A stretch of 64,000 nucleotides of DNA from Daldinia sp. FL1419 (GCA_025201765.1 MU623371.1:124001-188000), one strand, 5' to 3'. Shown: positions 47,084 through 58,131, counted from the first letter of the stretch. The notes: generated by a model not told the origin, from the sequence alone. Numbers and translations are program-made.

Positions 47084-48300
47084 ATGCGATCGACACTATT
47101 AGCAGCCGTAGTCGCCTTAGGTACTACGCGCGTTGTTGGCCATGCTACCTTCCAGGACCTCTGGGTAAAAGGCGTTGATATGATAAGTATATCCTCGTAT
47201 CAGCCATCGGTATTTACTAACACGATTCGCACGGGGCTTCATGCGCTAGATTACCGACGTCGAACTCCCCAGTAACGGATGTAGCATCGAAGGACATTGC
47301 CTGCAATGCGGGTACCAAACCCGCTGCTGGTAAATGCAGTGTTGCCGCTGGAGATGTCGTCACCGTGGAGATGCATCAGGTAGGCATATCAAAGCCAAAA
47401 TACATATATGACGGCGGCATCCACGGAGATTATACCTACTCAATTTTCGGATATGCCTTCGCTTTTCGTACTTTGCTAACTCATGCTTCCCTCTAGCAAC
47501 CAGGAGATCGTAGCTGCGCTACCGAGGCAATCGGCGGCGCTCACTATGGGCCAGTCCAAGTATACATGGCCTCCGTGGCCGACGCCTCAACAGCCGATGG
47601 GTCATCTTCGTCTTGGTTTAAAGTGTTTGCCGACACTTGGGCTAAGAACCCCTCCGGTGGAAGCGCCGACGACGATTATTGGGGCACTAAAGACCTCACC
47701 AATTGTTGCGGCCGAATGGATGTCAAGATCCCCAGCGATATAGCTCCTGGAGATTACCTTTTGCGAGCCGAAGCCTTGGCTCTGCACACAGCATCCTCGC
47801 CTGGAGGTGCCCAGTTTTACATGACCTGCTTCCAGCTTACCGTCACGGGCGGCGGCAGCGCTAAGCCTGCTGGTGTTTCTCTGCCTGGTGCTTATTCGTC
47901 TAGCGACGCCGGGATCCTCGTCAACATTCACGGGAAGTTGGACTCGTACGTTGCACCTGGCCCAGCGGTCTACGCAGGTGGTTCGACAAAGAGTGCAGGC
48001 TCTTCCTGCTCCGGTTGCGCCAGTACGTGTGCCGCCGGAAAAGGCCCGTCAAGCACTGCCGGCGGCAGCGGAGGCAGTGTCCCTACCGTTACTAACACGG
48101 CTGCTCCACCAACAAACACAGGCGATTCCGGTGCGGGATGCAGTGTATCTTTATATGGCCAGTGCGGAGGAAGTGGATTTACTGGATGCACAAACTGCGG
48201 TGTAAGTTGTACCGAGCTTCTCGACTATGGGACATAGCTGATTATTGTCTAGAGCGGAAAATGCCAAAAGCTTAACGACTACTACTCGCAGTGTAGCTAA
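47084..48300 (+). CDS. Secreted AA9 lytic polysaccharide monooxygenase with CBM1, four exons; first intron apparently AT-AC
   Basis: Exons are 47084-47182, 47233-47379, 47497-48201 and 48253-48300, giving 332 residues, all phase 0. The signal peptide (MRSTLLAAVVALGTTRVVG) is followed by His20 as mature residue 1 (HATFQDLWVKG), the copper-brace His. The AA9 core then reads SCARLPTSNSPVTDVASKD, GDRSCATEAIGGAHYGPVQV, LLRAEALALHTA (second brace His) and GGAQFYMTCFQLTV. A Gly/Ser/Thr linker leads to CBM1 ([18 protein letters not shown] + SGKCQKLNDYYSQCS), split by the last intron. Joining VDM to GASCARLP needs removal of a 50-nt segment that begins ATAAGT, contains TACTAAC and ends CAC. Introns 2 and 3 are normal GT-AG. 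A TATA-like ATTTATA lies about 130 nt upstream. Confidence 0.88.
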
Positions 48301-48594
48301 TGTAGGAATGTCAGAAAACCAGCAGGCTCGGACGGGACATCGTACCGGATCTAGCGGGACTATCACGAGCGTTGGACGGGAATTTATATAATAGCACACT
48401 CGGGATTTTGATCGTTTATTAATTTATAAGCTGCCGACATTGACATGTATCTTCTATCACAGTGGGCTTATCTATATATAGCCAGCATTAATCACATTCG
48501 GCCTCTCTTGGGTATCACATTCGAACAGCGAACATAGGCAGATCGGATTGCGCACGAAGCGAGCAAATCTGCGGTCTATCTAAAATTTGTTAAA

Positions 48595-50332
48595 TCACGT
48601 CGGCGGGCCAGAGTAGTTCTTACGACCCCAGGCGAGATACCATCCAACTGAAATTGCCGTAAATCCCACAAATACTACCGAGGCGTAGTTCATGAGAGAA
48701 GGATCTACCACCGGGACGGTAGTAGGCATACAGAATAACGGAATGGCCAATAGAGACCAACCTATATTCCATTAGTCCAGGAAACAATGGCTGGCACAAA
48801 ACCTAGCACGGTTGGATGGGTAGAACTTACATAAAGATACGATATTGCAGAACCATCCAATCGGACCTAAGTAGAAGCTGCCAGTGCGAACGGTTTGACG
48901 TCCGTTGAGCATACTAACGACGATCGGCGTAGCGTACGACGCCGTCAGCGCAATGACTCCGACGCCCGAAAAAGCATTAAAAGCAGCTGACGAGCCAAAG
49001 TAGATGAGGCCAAGGATAATCTGAACGACCATACTGAGCATCATTGCATTCAGGGGCACATCGTCGAGGTTATGATCAATCTGCTTCCATAACTTGGAAC
49101 CGGGAATGGCGCCGTCGCGAGCAAAAGCGTAAACGCATCGCGACGCCGCAGTAGTGCAACCGATACCACAGATGAGCGCCAAGACGAGGAGGGGGATAAG
49201 CAGACCAAATGCGCCTCCGGAATTTCCGATGGCGCTCTTGATAATCGCCGGAACGGGCTGCGCGAGGAGAACGAGCCCCTCAATATCGGGAAGAACAAAC
49301 ACCAGCGGAATCATAAACATCAAACCGGCTATGGTGTTGATGCAAACGGTTAAAACCATGGCCTTGGGCACCTGCGTAGCCGGTGCTCGAACTTCCTCAC
49401 ACATGCTGCAATCTTGTAAGAACGACAATCAGAGTTAAACCCTTTTTCAAAGACTCACGAGATAATCATGCCAGTAGAAGATGTGGCGTAGGCGGCATGC
49501 AAAAGACCAACAACAAAAGACCAACCGGGCGTCCACCCAGAGTTGGCTTCAAAATGTGTAAAAACCCAACTGGCATCGCGGCGGCCTTCCTTGGCGATGG
49601 CCAGGACACAGGCCATGATAGCAATAACACCTGCAAAGGTCCAGAAGATAGCAAAAGTCTAGCATCAAAATGTTAATATCGATTCATCCCGAAATACGGT
49701 AGAGAATATAAGATTCGTACATCGAGAATGGGTAGCCACTTGTTACCCAAGGACGAAACCGCGTTGGAAAGCAGCGTAATGCCCAAGAATATGAGGAATA
49801 CTTGGTAGGGTTCACCAGCCAACACATCTTGGCCGTCAGCAGTCTGGAAGACGTTGACACATCCGACCAAGAATAAAGTTGTACCGAAATTAACAGCCAG
49901 CGTGATGGTAACGTTTCCAACCACGTAAAGCCAGCCACAGGTCCAAGCGGCGATGCGACGCCATTGCGGAGGCGCCAACATAAAGGTCTGGTAATAAACG
50001 CCGCCGGCAGTCGGGTACACACTCGTAATTTCACCTAAAGATGCGGCAACACAAATGATAATGGCCGAGACGGCAACCCATCCCCAAATGATGTTAACCG
50101 GACCGCCTCCGACTAAAGGGTAGTAGAGAGTCGTAGCTAAACCGTATGGAATCGACGCCAGAACGAAGGACATAAAAGCAACCTGTAGAGTAGACCGATT
50201 CCGCGACAGTTCAGGCGTATAGCCGAGTGATACCAGAAGCTGGTCAGCCGACCCCGTATCGGCCTCGCCGGGTAAGTCACGGACCGCTTCGCCGATGGAA
50301 CTAACCGGCTTCTTCCTGTCGTTATCCGCCAT
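48595..50332 (-). CDS. APC-superfamily amino acid/choline/GABA-type permease, four exons
   Basis: Polytopic plasma-membrane permease. Minus-strand exons are 50332-49721, 49658-49459, 49405-48831 and 48761-48595, about 517 residues; donors GTACGA, GTGAGT and GTAAGT with fitting phases. A hydrophilic N-terminus precedes about 12 hydrophobic segments. Landmarks of the fungal choline/GABA permease group (Hnm1/Uga4-like) include YGLATTLYYPLVGGGPV, LGEITSVYPTAGGVYYQ, SMCEEVRAPATQVPKAM and TTAASRCVYAFARDGAIPGS. Substrate remains open: choline, GABA or another amine. Confidence 0.88.
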
Positions 50333-51604
50333 CGTGTATAACGTTTTGACTCGAACACGCGACCAGACGAAGCAAGGCCACTACGGTTATCAAAAAGGGT
50401 ATCCAAAAAAATATACTAATTAAGTCTCCATCTATATGACTGCATCCATACGATGAAATATGTTGTCGGTTGGGTAACTTTTGAAGTAGCCAAATGACGA
50501 GTTTGCACGAAGAGCGGAATGACGATAAAAAAGGAAAAGCGAACAGGAACGAGTCGCAGAAAAAAGATCGCGGCTGACCAGAGAAAGAAAAATGCGGATT
50601 GACATCACACCTAAAAGTCGCCTGCGACTTCAGCAGCTTGGGTTAAGCTGGGCTTTCCCAACTAATCCCTGCAAATCTTTAAGATAGCACGTATTTTGCC
50701 AATCATCGCCTACCTTTTCCCGGTTAGCGTCCCACGCCAACTTACGGGGCCACCGCGTTCCCGGCGGACATCCCTGCTGGTCTATGTTACGTGAGATAAG
50801 ACTTCCAGGATAAAATTAAAGCAATAAAGTTAGGATAATTCGTTTAGAGGCAACTTAATAGATCGGCCAGTAACAAAATCGCTCAGATGAAAGCCGTTGC
50901 TCAATCATTAAAGAAAAGAAAAAAACTTCAACTTTGAAAATCGATAGCAATCCATAATTTCAATTCGAAACAGTTTGCCAATCCGTTCTGGGAAATCTCG
51001 GTCTGAATGATCTACACGTACGAAATGATCGGCCCGTCTCAAACGGCTGTTTTGACCAATCATACGCACGTATTTACTATGATCCCGCATTAGGACCCGA
51101 TGGTACCGGGGCCGAAGCCGTTAAGCCCCGCCTTTTGTTCGGCCTTGGGTCCATAAAGGCGTTTGTAACCGTGTGATAGATTTAAGTCGGTATTAGTGTC
51201 AAATCAATAAGTTTCGGCATCTTCATCCGCATTCGTGATTTCATTCGTGTCAGTATTACCAATATTATTTCGTAGTCCCATTTCATCTGGCTGTATATGT
51301 AGGAGGTTGAATGAATAGACGCCAAAAACTTGAAGGCCTCGCTCATGTCGAATCTTAGTTGGCATGCAAGGGAACTTTTACAAGACAAACTGTCGGGGAC
51401 AAAGCTATTTAGGAAAATAAATTATGTATGGGAGCCCAAATTAGATTTACAATTGGGCTCTGTAATTACGTAAATTCAGAATGGTTCGACACCCGACAAT
51501 AGATTCATCCGCATTTCCTTTCAACTTAAAGCTATACTCGTCAATTACAAATACGAAAGCTCAGATGCGACATCTAAGGGATCGGCTTCACCCGCAAAAT
51601 CTTC
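50333..51604. other. Intergenic region, 1.3 kb, no gene found
   Basis: Contains only short frames. It presumably holds the permease promoter and the 3' end of the Gal80-like gene. Confidence 0.45.
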
Positions 51605-52789
51605 CTACTCCTCCCTTTGCGCATCATACTGCTTAAAGACCTCATCTATTTCCTTCATTCTCGCGACGGCGTCGTGCAACCGAGGCCAATCCTGCTCCTC
51701 AGAAAGATCACCCGCAGGCTTTCCGTTGTTCCACCAATGCGCATACCTTTCATATAATTCCGCTACGATCCTGGAACGGTATGGAAGCTCTTTTTGCCAA
51801 TCTTCCCAGTCCCATTCCACATTAACCACCTCATCTGAAGCGTGATCGTGGATCTTGATCTCGATGGGTTCCCTGTAAGAATCGGAGTGCACGTATGCGC
51901 CATTGGCAGTCACCATGATCTCGCCTGCCTCGCCGTTGATAGTCCATATAAACCCCGGGGTTCCTTTGAATTGCTGTCCGCTCCTATAAGTAAAGGATAA
52001 CGTGGCGTCTTTCGTAATGCCTCCCTTTCCCTTAGCTAGTACCCCATGAACAGCTAGTAGATCTGGCACATCGCTCTCCTTTTCCTGAATAAGAGTGCCG
52101 TCCTTACCCAAGACTTTGACGACCGGCCGCTGTATTTGCATCCGGCTCTGAAATGCGGTAAACTCTCCGAGAACTTCGTGGATGTAATCGATAGTATGTC
52201 CATAAGCAATGGTTATGGGGTTGCCCCCAACATTTCGGTCTGCAAAGTACGAAAGGCCCTCTGGCAGCGAGTCCTTGGGTAAAAGATTGCCGTAGGCACG
52301 AACGTCGCTACTTAATACTTGACCAATTCGACCGGACTTGAGAATCTCTGTTAGTTTAAGGACTATGGGCGAAACGCGTCCCTGAAGTCCAATGATGCTG
52401 TTGTCTAGACGCCTGTTATTCGTCAGAGCTATGGCCTCCTCATAACTCTCCACGAGAGGCCATTCTATGTAGACAGCTTTTCCGGCCCGCAAGGACGGTC
52501 CCGTAGTCGAGCTATGAGTATCGACGCGGGTACAGCAGACGACCAAGTCTATATCTGGATCTGAGGCTAAATCGTCCGGGTTGCCATAAGTCTTCACATT
52601 TGAAGGGAGCAAGAAATATTCCCTGGCTGCTTCCGCCGACGCGGCACTCGAGTTGAGAAGTGCCACAATCTCATACTGGGATTTACCGCGTGTAGATAGG
52701 AGATACGGCAAGTGTCCCTGCGCGGCCCAGGAGGTCTTTGCAGACGAGGAAAGACCGACGAGCGCTACACGGATGGGAGTTTTCGACAT
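51605..52789 (-). CDS. Gal80-like Gfo/Idh/MocA-family oxidoreductase
   Basis: 394 residues, no introns, ATG at 52789. The N-terminal Rossmann fold (RVALVGLSSSAKTSWAAQGH) has the VGLS...W...HLPYL pattern of Gal80-like proteins. The DLVVCCTRVDTH and AGKAVYIEWPL segments match the NAD(P)-binding core of the Gfo/Idh/MocA family, where a Lys in an EKP motif is usual; here the position reads EWP, as in Gal80-like members, so catalysis is uncertain. The C-terminal alpha/beta domain includes GLQGRVSPIVLKLTEIL and GGNPITIAYGHTIDYI. It may be a sugar dehydrogenase or a regulatory protein. Confidence 0.85.
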   Translation of the reverse strand: MSKTPIRVALVGLSSSAKTSWAAQGHLPYLLSTRGKSQYEIVALLNSSAASAEAAREYFLLPSNVKTYGNPDDLASDPDIDLVVCCTRVDTHSSTTGPSLRAGKAVYIEWPLVESYEEAIALTNNRRLDNSIIGLQGRVSPIVLKLTEILKSGRIGQVLSSDVRAYGNLLPKDSLPEGLSYFADRNVGGNPITIAYGHTIDYIHEVLGEFTAFQSRMQIQRPVVKVLGKDGTLIQEKESDVPDLLAVHGVLAKGKGGITKDATLSFTYRSGQQFKGTPGFIWTINGEAGEIMVTANGAYVHSDSYREPIEIKIHDHASDEVVNVEWDWEDWQKELPYRSRIVAELYERYAHWWNNGKPAGDLSEEQDWPRLHDAVARMKEIDEVFKQYDAQREE

Positions 52790-53295
52790 ACTGAAGTGAG
52801 ATTTATACTAAGGTTAGTGGTTATTTGATGATCCCCTTACAGAGCAGTGGATAGAATAAGCCACGTAGGAAGCGGTCTCTTTATATCCAAGACTGCTATG
52901 CCCATACCATCCCTCCGCTTTAGAAGCCATCATATCACGAAGCTGACGACTTACAAATACATACAGTGCCCATATAGCTTAATACGGTATGTCCCCAGGG
53001 GAAGAGCTAGCGGTTTTGAGTGGTAAGACACAGTACGAGATACAGATGGGCGACATACAATAGCCCCGTTTATTTCCAGTTTAGGAAAATGGTCCTCAAT
53101 ATTTATTACGTGCCTCACGTAGCATCAGCATCTCCTCAATATCTTCACGCATCTAGTCCCAAGAAAGACGCTAACAATGGTGGCTTTTATCCACAAAGAC
53201 GTATAGTTCAAGAGCAGCCCGAAACCCAAAAAGACGCTCCCGTATATAAAGCAACCCCGAGAACAGCTCCAAGAATAACGCGCTGAAGAACGCTT
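52790..53295. other. Intergenic region
   Basis: About 500 nt with short unsupported frames only; should contain the Gal80-like gene promoter. Confidence 0.4.
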
Positions 53296-54507
53296 CTAGC
53301 AATCTCTACCCCATCCTAACTGTCGGTTTACTTCGTCCATAGCGCTGATTCCGGCCCTGAATAGGCTTACTGCCCCGTCGACCGTCGAGTTTCCAGACTC
53401 GAAGGTCGGTTCGGGCGCTTCTGCCCGCCTCAGATCCGTCTGATCCAACTGTCCCTGACGCTTCCGCAACACAGCCCTAGATATGGCTCGCCCCCACATG
53501 TTGAACCACTGGTCCTCGCTGATGCCCACGTACTGTCGAATGCCGTCATCGTCAATCTTCGAGAACGGCCATTCGGAGACGACAACCTCCCACCTCTTCG
53601 TACGTAACCACAAGTACGGCCAGGAAAAGATGAATAGGAGGGTAAACGTGAACAGCATCTGTATCCACGTTGTCAGACGCCACCTGTTTATCCTGGCTTC
53701 GTTATAGCACTCGATTAGAGAGTCTTTGGTCACCAATTCTACCTTGAGATGACCGCGATAGTTGGTGCCGTTTACCAACTCTCTTAGCTTCCTCTTAACG
53801 CCTTCTTCGTCGAAGCCGATCATCCTCCGTCGGAGCGCAAAGACCTTTAAGCCCGCGTGACTGGCAGAGTACCGGTGGCACCACTCCTGCAGCGTCGGCT
53901 TCGGGGTGCCACCAACCTCGATGCTTTGATTCGAGCCGGGAGCACGCTTCCTAAGTATGGTACCACGACGGGTCTTTTCGCCGTTCTCTACGGTCCGGAT
54001 GTAATTCCAGGATCGACGATATTGGGCATCCGAATAAAGGTAGGGCGTCAGCTCGACCGAAATGTCGAAGTCGGTAATCGTACTCTTCTCCATCTTGCCC
54101 TTGCTATCTCTAGTAGTCTCGGTATGCGTTCCGACAATCTTCATGTACGGTCTCGGGGGTATAGCAGCGAGGTGTCGAATGTGTTTTTCTAGATTATCCG
54201 GGTTCTCGAGACTTTTGGCCACCCAGTATTGGGCGCCAGTATTCAAGTCGTTGAACCACATGGCATCTTCGACGAACGGAGTCTGGGCCATAGCCAAGCC
54301 ACCACCGGGAGCAGCGGTCTGTGCATCGGGAGGTGGAAGTAACGATTCGCTCTCGGTATAGTTCGGCGGTAGGTCATTGATAGAAACTTCGGGGATGTCG
54401 GGGATGTTGAGATCGTCGTTGTCGCTGTAGGCGACTCTAGAACTCTCGCCAGGATTGGTATGCAGAGAAACGGCATCGTCTGCCGCCTTACTATCCGGCT
54501 TACCCAT
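53296..54507 (-). CDS. Conserved-looking fungal membrane protein of unknown function
   Basis: Intronless, 403 residues from ATG at 54507 (MGKPDSKAADDAVSLHT). The first 85 residues are acidic and probably disordered. A folded region with alternating charged strands follows (DAMWFNDLNTGAQYWVAKSL; FDISVELTPYLYSD). One strong hydrophobic segment lies near residues 276-296 (IQMLFTFTLLFIFSWPYLWL), then a basic cytosolic-type tail. No signal peptide. I do not recognise the family; a single-pass or hairpin membrane protein is the most that can be said. Confidence 0.7.
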   Translation of the reverse strand: MGKPDSKAADDAVSLHTNPGESSRVAYSDNDDLNIPDIPEVSINDLPPNYTESESLLPPPDAQTAAPGGGLAMAQTPFVEDAMWFNDLNTGAQYWVAKSLENPDNLEKHIRHLAAIPPRPYMKIVGTHTETTRDSKGKMEKSTITDFDISVELTPYLYSDAQYRRSWNYIRTVENGEKTRRGTILRKRAPGSNQSIEVGGTPKPTLQEWCHRYSASHAGLKVFALRRRMIGFDEEGVKRKLRELVNGTNYRGHLKVELVTKDSLIECYNEARINRWRLTTWIQMLFTFTLLFIFSWPYLWLRTKRWEVVVSEWPFSKIDDDGIRQYVGISEDQWFNMWGRAISRAVLRKRQGQLDQTDLRRAEAPEPTFESGNSTVDGAVSLFRAGISAMDEVNRQLGWGRDC

Positions 54508-54851
54508 GTTTGGGAAGATTGATGAGATGGTCAAAGGTAGTTTTGGATTCTAGTAGATGCAATCGTTCATGTGGGTTCTTTCGGAGAAAACGAACGATTA
54601 GGCAGCAGAAGGCAAAGCTGAAGAGTGATTGACAAGTGAGGCTGGATTTCGTACGAAACACTAAGCACAGGTACCTAAAACAGAGGACTCGATACGCTAA
54701 ACCCGATAAGCTAATGCAGGTTAGCGGTAAGCGGCGGGGCAAAACAGCACCATGGGCCCACCTGGTGCCAGGTACCTGCCTAAAGGTACCTATTTAATTT
54801 AGGTCTTGACCTGATGTACCTAACTACCTAGGTACGGGGAACCGAGTCGCC

Positions 54852-55299
54852 CGACCATTGCCCCACTCCCCACCCTACCAGTGCATGGGTGGTTTGTATG
54901 GGCGGAGTGAAATTCACCTGATCAAGAAGGTATTCAAAAGCTTATCTTACTATTGTTCTAATATTTTATTATTTTCAGTAAGATATTCGATCAAAATATA
55001 TTTTTTTTCTGGTAGAGCAGTACTCCTTAGGTGCTCAATGAGTACTCAGTAAACCTTTTCAGAGCCTATTCAACTATATTTATTAGTTAAATTTTTGTTG
55101 AATACTTAATGAGTATTTATTAAGAATATAAATAGTACCTTGTGGATTGAGTATTCTATGAGTACTTATTATCTAAGGTATTTGGTTAGATGAACTCTAT
55201 ACAATAGGTAGGTTGAATTTTTGCAATGGTTTAGTTAGGTCAAGTGCCTTCATACAAACTACCCATGCACTGGTAGGGTGGGGAGTGGGGCAATGGTCG
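54852..55299. mobile_element. 448-bp MITE-like element with 49-bp near-perfect terminal inverted repeats
   Basis: The left end 54852-54900 and the reverse complement of 55251-55299 agree at 48 of 49 positions (both contain CCCCACTCCCCACCCTACCA). The interior is AT-rich and has several imperfect GAGTACT/AGTATTC repeats but no long frame. The GC-rich arms contrast with the AT-rich core. I could not fix a target-site duplication; the flanks read GTCGCC and ACCGAC. The near-identity of the arms suggests recent insertion or escape from RIP. It lies between the minus-strand membrane-protein gene and the gene at 55646. Confidence 0.8.
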
Positions 55300-55375
55300 A
55301 CCGACCTATGGTCTCCCTAGGTACCGACCTCCGTCTACATTTACATGTAGTTCATCAACATCGTCGATATTCATC

Positions 55376-55410
55376 ACAACAACAACAACAACAACAACAA
55401 CGACAACAAC
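55376..55410. repeat. (CAA)n microsatellite
   Basis: About eleven near-perfect CAA units with one CGA interruption, in the leader region of the 55646 gene. Confidence 0.85.
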
Positions 55411-55645
55411 GATCGAGATGCAACAACCATCATATTTCGAAACCATAATGGACTTTATATATTATCGACGCTGTTTTAATATAATTGCTGTTGCAGAGAT
55501 AATGTATAATCACACGTCGCCTCTCTAAAGTAAGCCATCCTTATGCACTCGCATCACACAACACACACTCCACGTCATCTCTACGATACCTGGCACCGCC
55601 TCGCAACGTCTTACAGCATTTTGCAGCTACCATCCTTAATCCATA

Positions 55646-56434
55646 ATGACCACCGCTTTTGCTACGGGAGTCCTTGGTCAACATCAGTCCCTATTCTTCC
55701 GTCTTCCGGGCGAAATCCGCAATCAAGTCTACGAGTGTTGCCGTACTAACGCAGCAACATCCTTCACTTTTATCGACATAGCCCAGCCTCGAGATATTGC
55801 TTTGAATCTCTTCAATCTACCCGGCTTTCTCAAGACCTGTAAGCAGATATACAACGAAGCATACGGTACAGTCTGTGCATCTCACGCAGAAATTACCGCT
55901 ATCACGTATCCTGATTTCCGTAACGGCAATGTCTGTGTCTCATCCAACGGTGTTTTTCGACCTCTCCAGCTTCGCTCCCTGACTATCAGGTATATTTATA
56001 ATATTAGGCCTACCTGTGATCGTCTCTTCCCGTTTGTCTATCGGATCACCAAGATAGCTCGTAATCTCAGCCGTATCAAGGTTATAATCGACCACGGTCT
56101 AGATTTTCCACGACCCGAGTGGACGAAGCGAGGATGCCTCCTAACGACCTTCTACAGGCTAATTCCAGTCATCGAAATGACCGAGCAGCTAGAATCCGTC
56201 CAACTAGAAGGCCCATATAGTCTCGATATGGCTAAGCTTTTACGTATCAAACTCGCTGAGGAATATAAGGAGAAACAAATAAAATTGTATACAACCATGG
56301 AAGACGGTTCCCCCTGTCACGTAGTAGCTTCGGATCTGGAAGTGTCATCAAGCGACGCGAGAATATTCGACAGATTACATACCAATGAGTTTGTAATCAG
56401 TCTGGCGGAAGCCCAAGATATAATGTACATATAG
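55646..56434 (+). CDS. 2EXR/F-box-like fungal protein
   Basis: 262 residues, no introns, ATG at 55646. The N-terminus has the pattern FFRLPGEIRNQVYECC followed by LNLFNLPGFLKTCKQIYNEA. This is typical of the very large fungal group annotated as 2EXR or F-box-like proteins, in which an LPxEIRxxIY helix is followed by a helix with LLxTCRQIY. The remainder is a mixed alpha/beta region (LRSLTIRYIYNI; RIKVIIDHGLDFP). Function of these proteins is mostly unknown; adaptor roles in ubiquitination have been suggested for F-box members. No signal peptide. Confidence 0.7.
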   Translation: MTTAFATGVLGQHQSLFFRLPGEIRNQVYECCRTNAATSFTFIDIAQPRDIALNLFNLPGFLKTCKQIYNEAYGTVCASHAEITAITYPDFRNGNVCVSSNGVFRPLQLRSLTIRYIYNIRPTCDRLFPFVYRITKIARNLSRIKVIIDHGLDFPRPEWTKRGCLLTTFYRLIPVIEMTEQLESVQLEGPYSLDMAKLLRIKLAEEYKEKQIKLYTTMEDGSPCHVVASDLEVSSSDARIFDRLHTNEFVISLAEAQDIMYI

Positions 56435-56756
56435 GTCTCGCCCTATGTAACCTAAAGTCGAGCAAGGCATCCCATACCAGATGAGGATTCGTAATTGGCA
56501 GTAATGCACATGCTATCCAAGTCGAATAGCCGACGATTGAATTACCCGGGAAGTATATCACGTTCATAAGATCGAATTGGCAGTAGCACGTAGCTTGCCA
56601 GATGAGATAGAATAGCCCAATGCGACGTCATCCCAAATGAATGTCTTTGAGCTCCGAATCGTCTTAGGAATCTCATGCAAAAACGAACTAACTAGGTATA
56701 TTGCAGGTATGTGATTGTAAAATGAATAAAGGAAAGTTGGGTCGACGTAAAAGGGA
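56435..56756. other. Intergenic region before tRNA-Arg
   Basis: Nothing supportable beyond the 3' flank of the 55646 gene. Confidence 0.4.
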
Positions 56757-56768
56757 CAAAAAGAAAGA
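56757..56768 (-). terminator. RNA polymerase III terminator of tRNA-Arg
   Basis: Directly after the tRNA 3' end, the minus strand reads TTCTTTCTTTTT, a T-rich stop signal for Pol III. Confidence 0.6.
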
Positions 56769-56870
56769 AGCCCAACGGGGGACTCGAACCCCCAGCCTCT
56801 GAATAACACCAGTTATTAATTAAAGATAACATAGTAGAAGTTCAGCGCTCTGCCATTGAGCTAGCCGGGC
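56769..56870 (-). tRNA. tRNA-Arg (anticodon TCT) with intron
   Basis: On the minus strand the 7-bp acceptor GCCCGGC pairs with GTTGGGC. The D arm is GCTC/GAGC, the anticodon stem CTGAA/TTCAG, and the T arm GGGGG TTCGAGT CCCCC. The loop reads CT-TCT-A followed by an intron of about 30 nt after position 37, the canonical site. Anticodon TCT reads AGA arginine codons. T-runs follow. Confidence 0.9.
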
Positions 56871-57071
56871 TGGCCTGATGTAAAATTTAGAATGAATTCT
56901 TTGTTTATATGTAAGAGGGCTTTAGCGACAGTGTGCGAGCTTTCAAAATGCCAGCAAAATTTTTCATCCCTTAGATGCTCTTTTTTTTTTTTTTCTTCTT
57001 TTTTTTCAGTCATAAAGAAACACTCGTCACCACTCCACATAACTAATTCCAATAACCTTATAAATAGTATT

Positions 57072-57150
57072 AGTATCTTTAAAATACTAGGTAAAATCTC
57101 ATAAAATACTAACCCATCCACTTTTCCACGTGAGATAGTAACCCGATATA
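57072..57150 (+). repeat. Left inverted arm of the RIP-mutated element
   Basis: Begins AGTATCTTTAAAATACTAGG; pairs with 57846-57924 with only transition differences. Confidence 0.8.
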
Positions 57151-57845
57151 CACACACCTAATTTGTAAAAGGTTTAATTTAACCCCTAATCAAAATAGAA
57201 TATTGCCCAATTACATTTTAAATATATTATAACCCTAAAATACCATTTACCCATTAAAATTATCATTAATACTTAATATAATAATTTATTAAAATTTTAA
57301 TATTCTAATCCCATTTTAATATTATATTTCTAATTTAATTTAAACCAATAACCCCCTTTAATCCTCTTGAAATTATATTATCAATTTGTACACTTATTTA
57401 AACCCCCCAAAACCCTACCGATTTAACTTCTCCAACCTCGATCAACGCCAACGCTCATAGCAGCAAAGCCTAATATAACCTTTTTTAATATACATAGGTT
57501 ACAAGGTATATAAAATTAATTTCAAAATTAATTCCAAGGCATATAGTACCCTCCCCAACCTGAATTTCAAGCACCTGTAATGCCCTCGCAACACCAAAAT
57601 TAATGGTTTAATCAATTTAATTAATTTAATTAATTAAATACATACAATTGAAATTCATATTACTATAATAATTAAATAAATATATAGCTAAAAGGAGTAA
57701 TTAGGAAATTATTTAAATTTTTATAAAATAATTAAATTAATTAAATTTATTATATTATTTTAAATATTAAATATATAATATATAATCAAATAATATTCTA
57801 TTTTAATTAAGGATTAAATTAAACCTTTTATAAATTAAATATATA

Positions 57846-57924
57846 TATATCAGGCTACCATCTTACATGAAAAAATGGATGGGTTAATATTTTATGAGAT
57901 TTTACCTAATATTTTAAAGATACT
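57846..57924 (-). repeat. Right inverted arm of the RIP-mutated element
   Basis: On the minus strand begins AGTATCTTTAAAATATTAGG; pairs with 57072-57150. Confidence 0.8.
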
Positions 57925-58131
57925 GAAATAATATGCAATCTTAACCCTAATAAATTTAATGAACTGCATAGACCGTGCATTAGGGTCAAGTGGGATGAAT
58001 ATTGTGAATTCATTGGTCAACATAAATCGCATCTTCAAAGCCTCCTTCCACAATAAAATAGCCCTAGGACAAAAAGATGAGGGAATTATCCAGTAAGAAA
58101 AAAATTGAAGAAAAAAAAAGAGAAAAAAGAA

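Larger units (their letters stand above)
57072..57924. mobile_element. RIP-mutated inverted-repeat element between tRNA genes
   Basis: Arms 57072-57150 and 57846-57924 are inverted copies. Over about 79 bp I count nine differences, and every one is a C/T or G/A transition with no transversions, which is the mark of RIP. Both arms contain AAATCTCATAAAATA followed by TAACCCATCCA. The interior (57151-57845) is strongly AT-rich, with no frame. It is probably a small non-autonomous DNA transposon inserted between tRNA-Arg and tRNA-Leu. Target duplication not identified. Confidence 0.75.

Noticed and set aside
47191..47232. U12-type reading of the LPMO first intron (ATATCCTC donor slightly downstream)
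   Set aside because: The branch site TACTAAC is of the U2 type, and starting at ATAAGT gives the better protein join; I know of no U12 spliceosome in this fungal group.
57226..57242. AACCCTAA-like telomere sequence
   Set aside because: Only single imperfect units occur in AT-rich DNA, with no tandem array.
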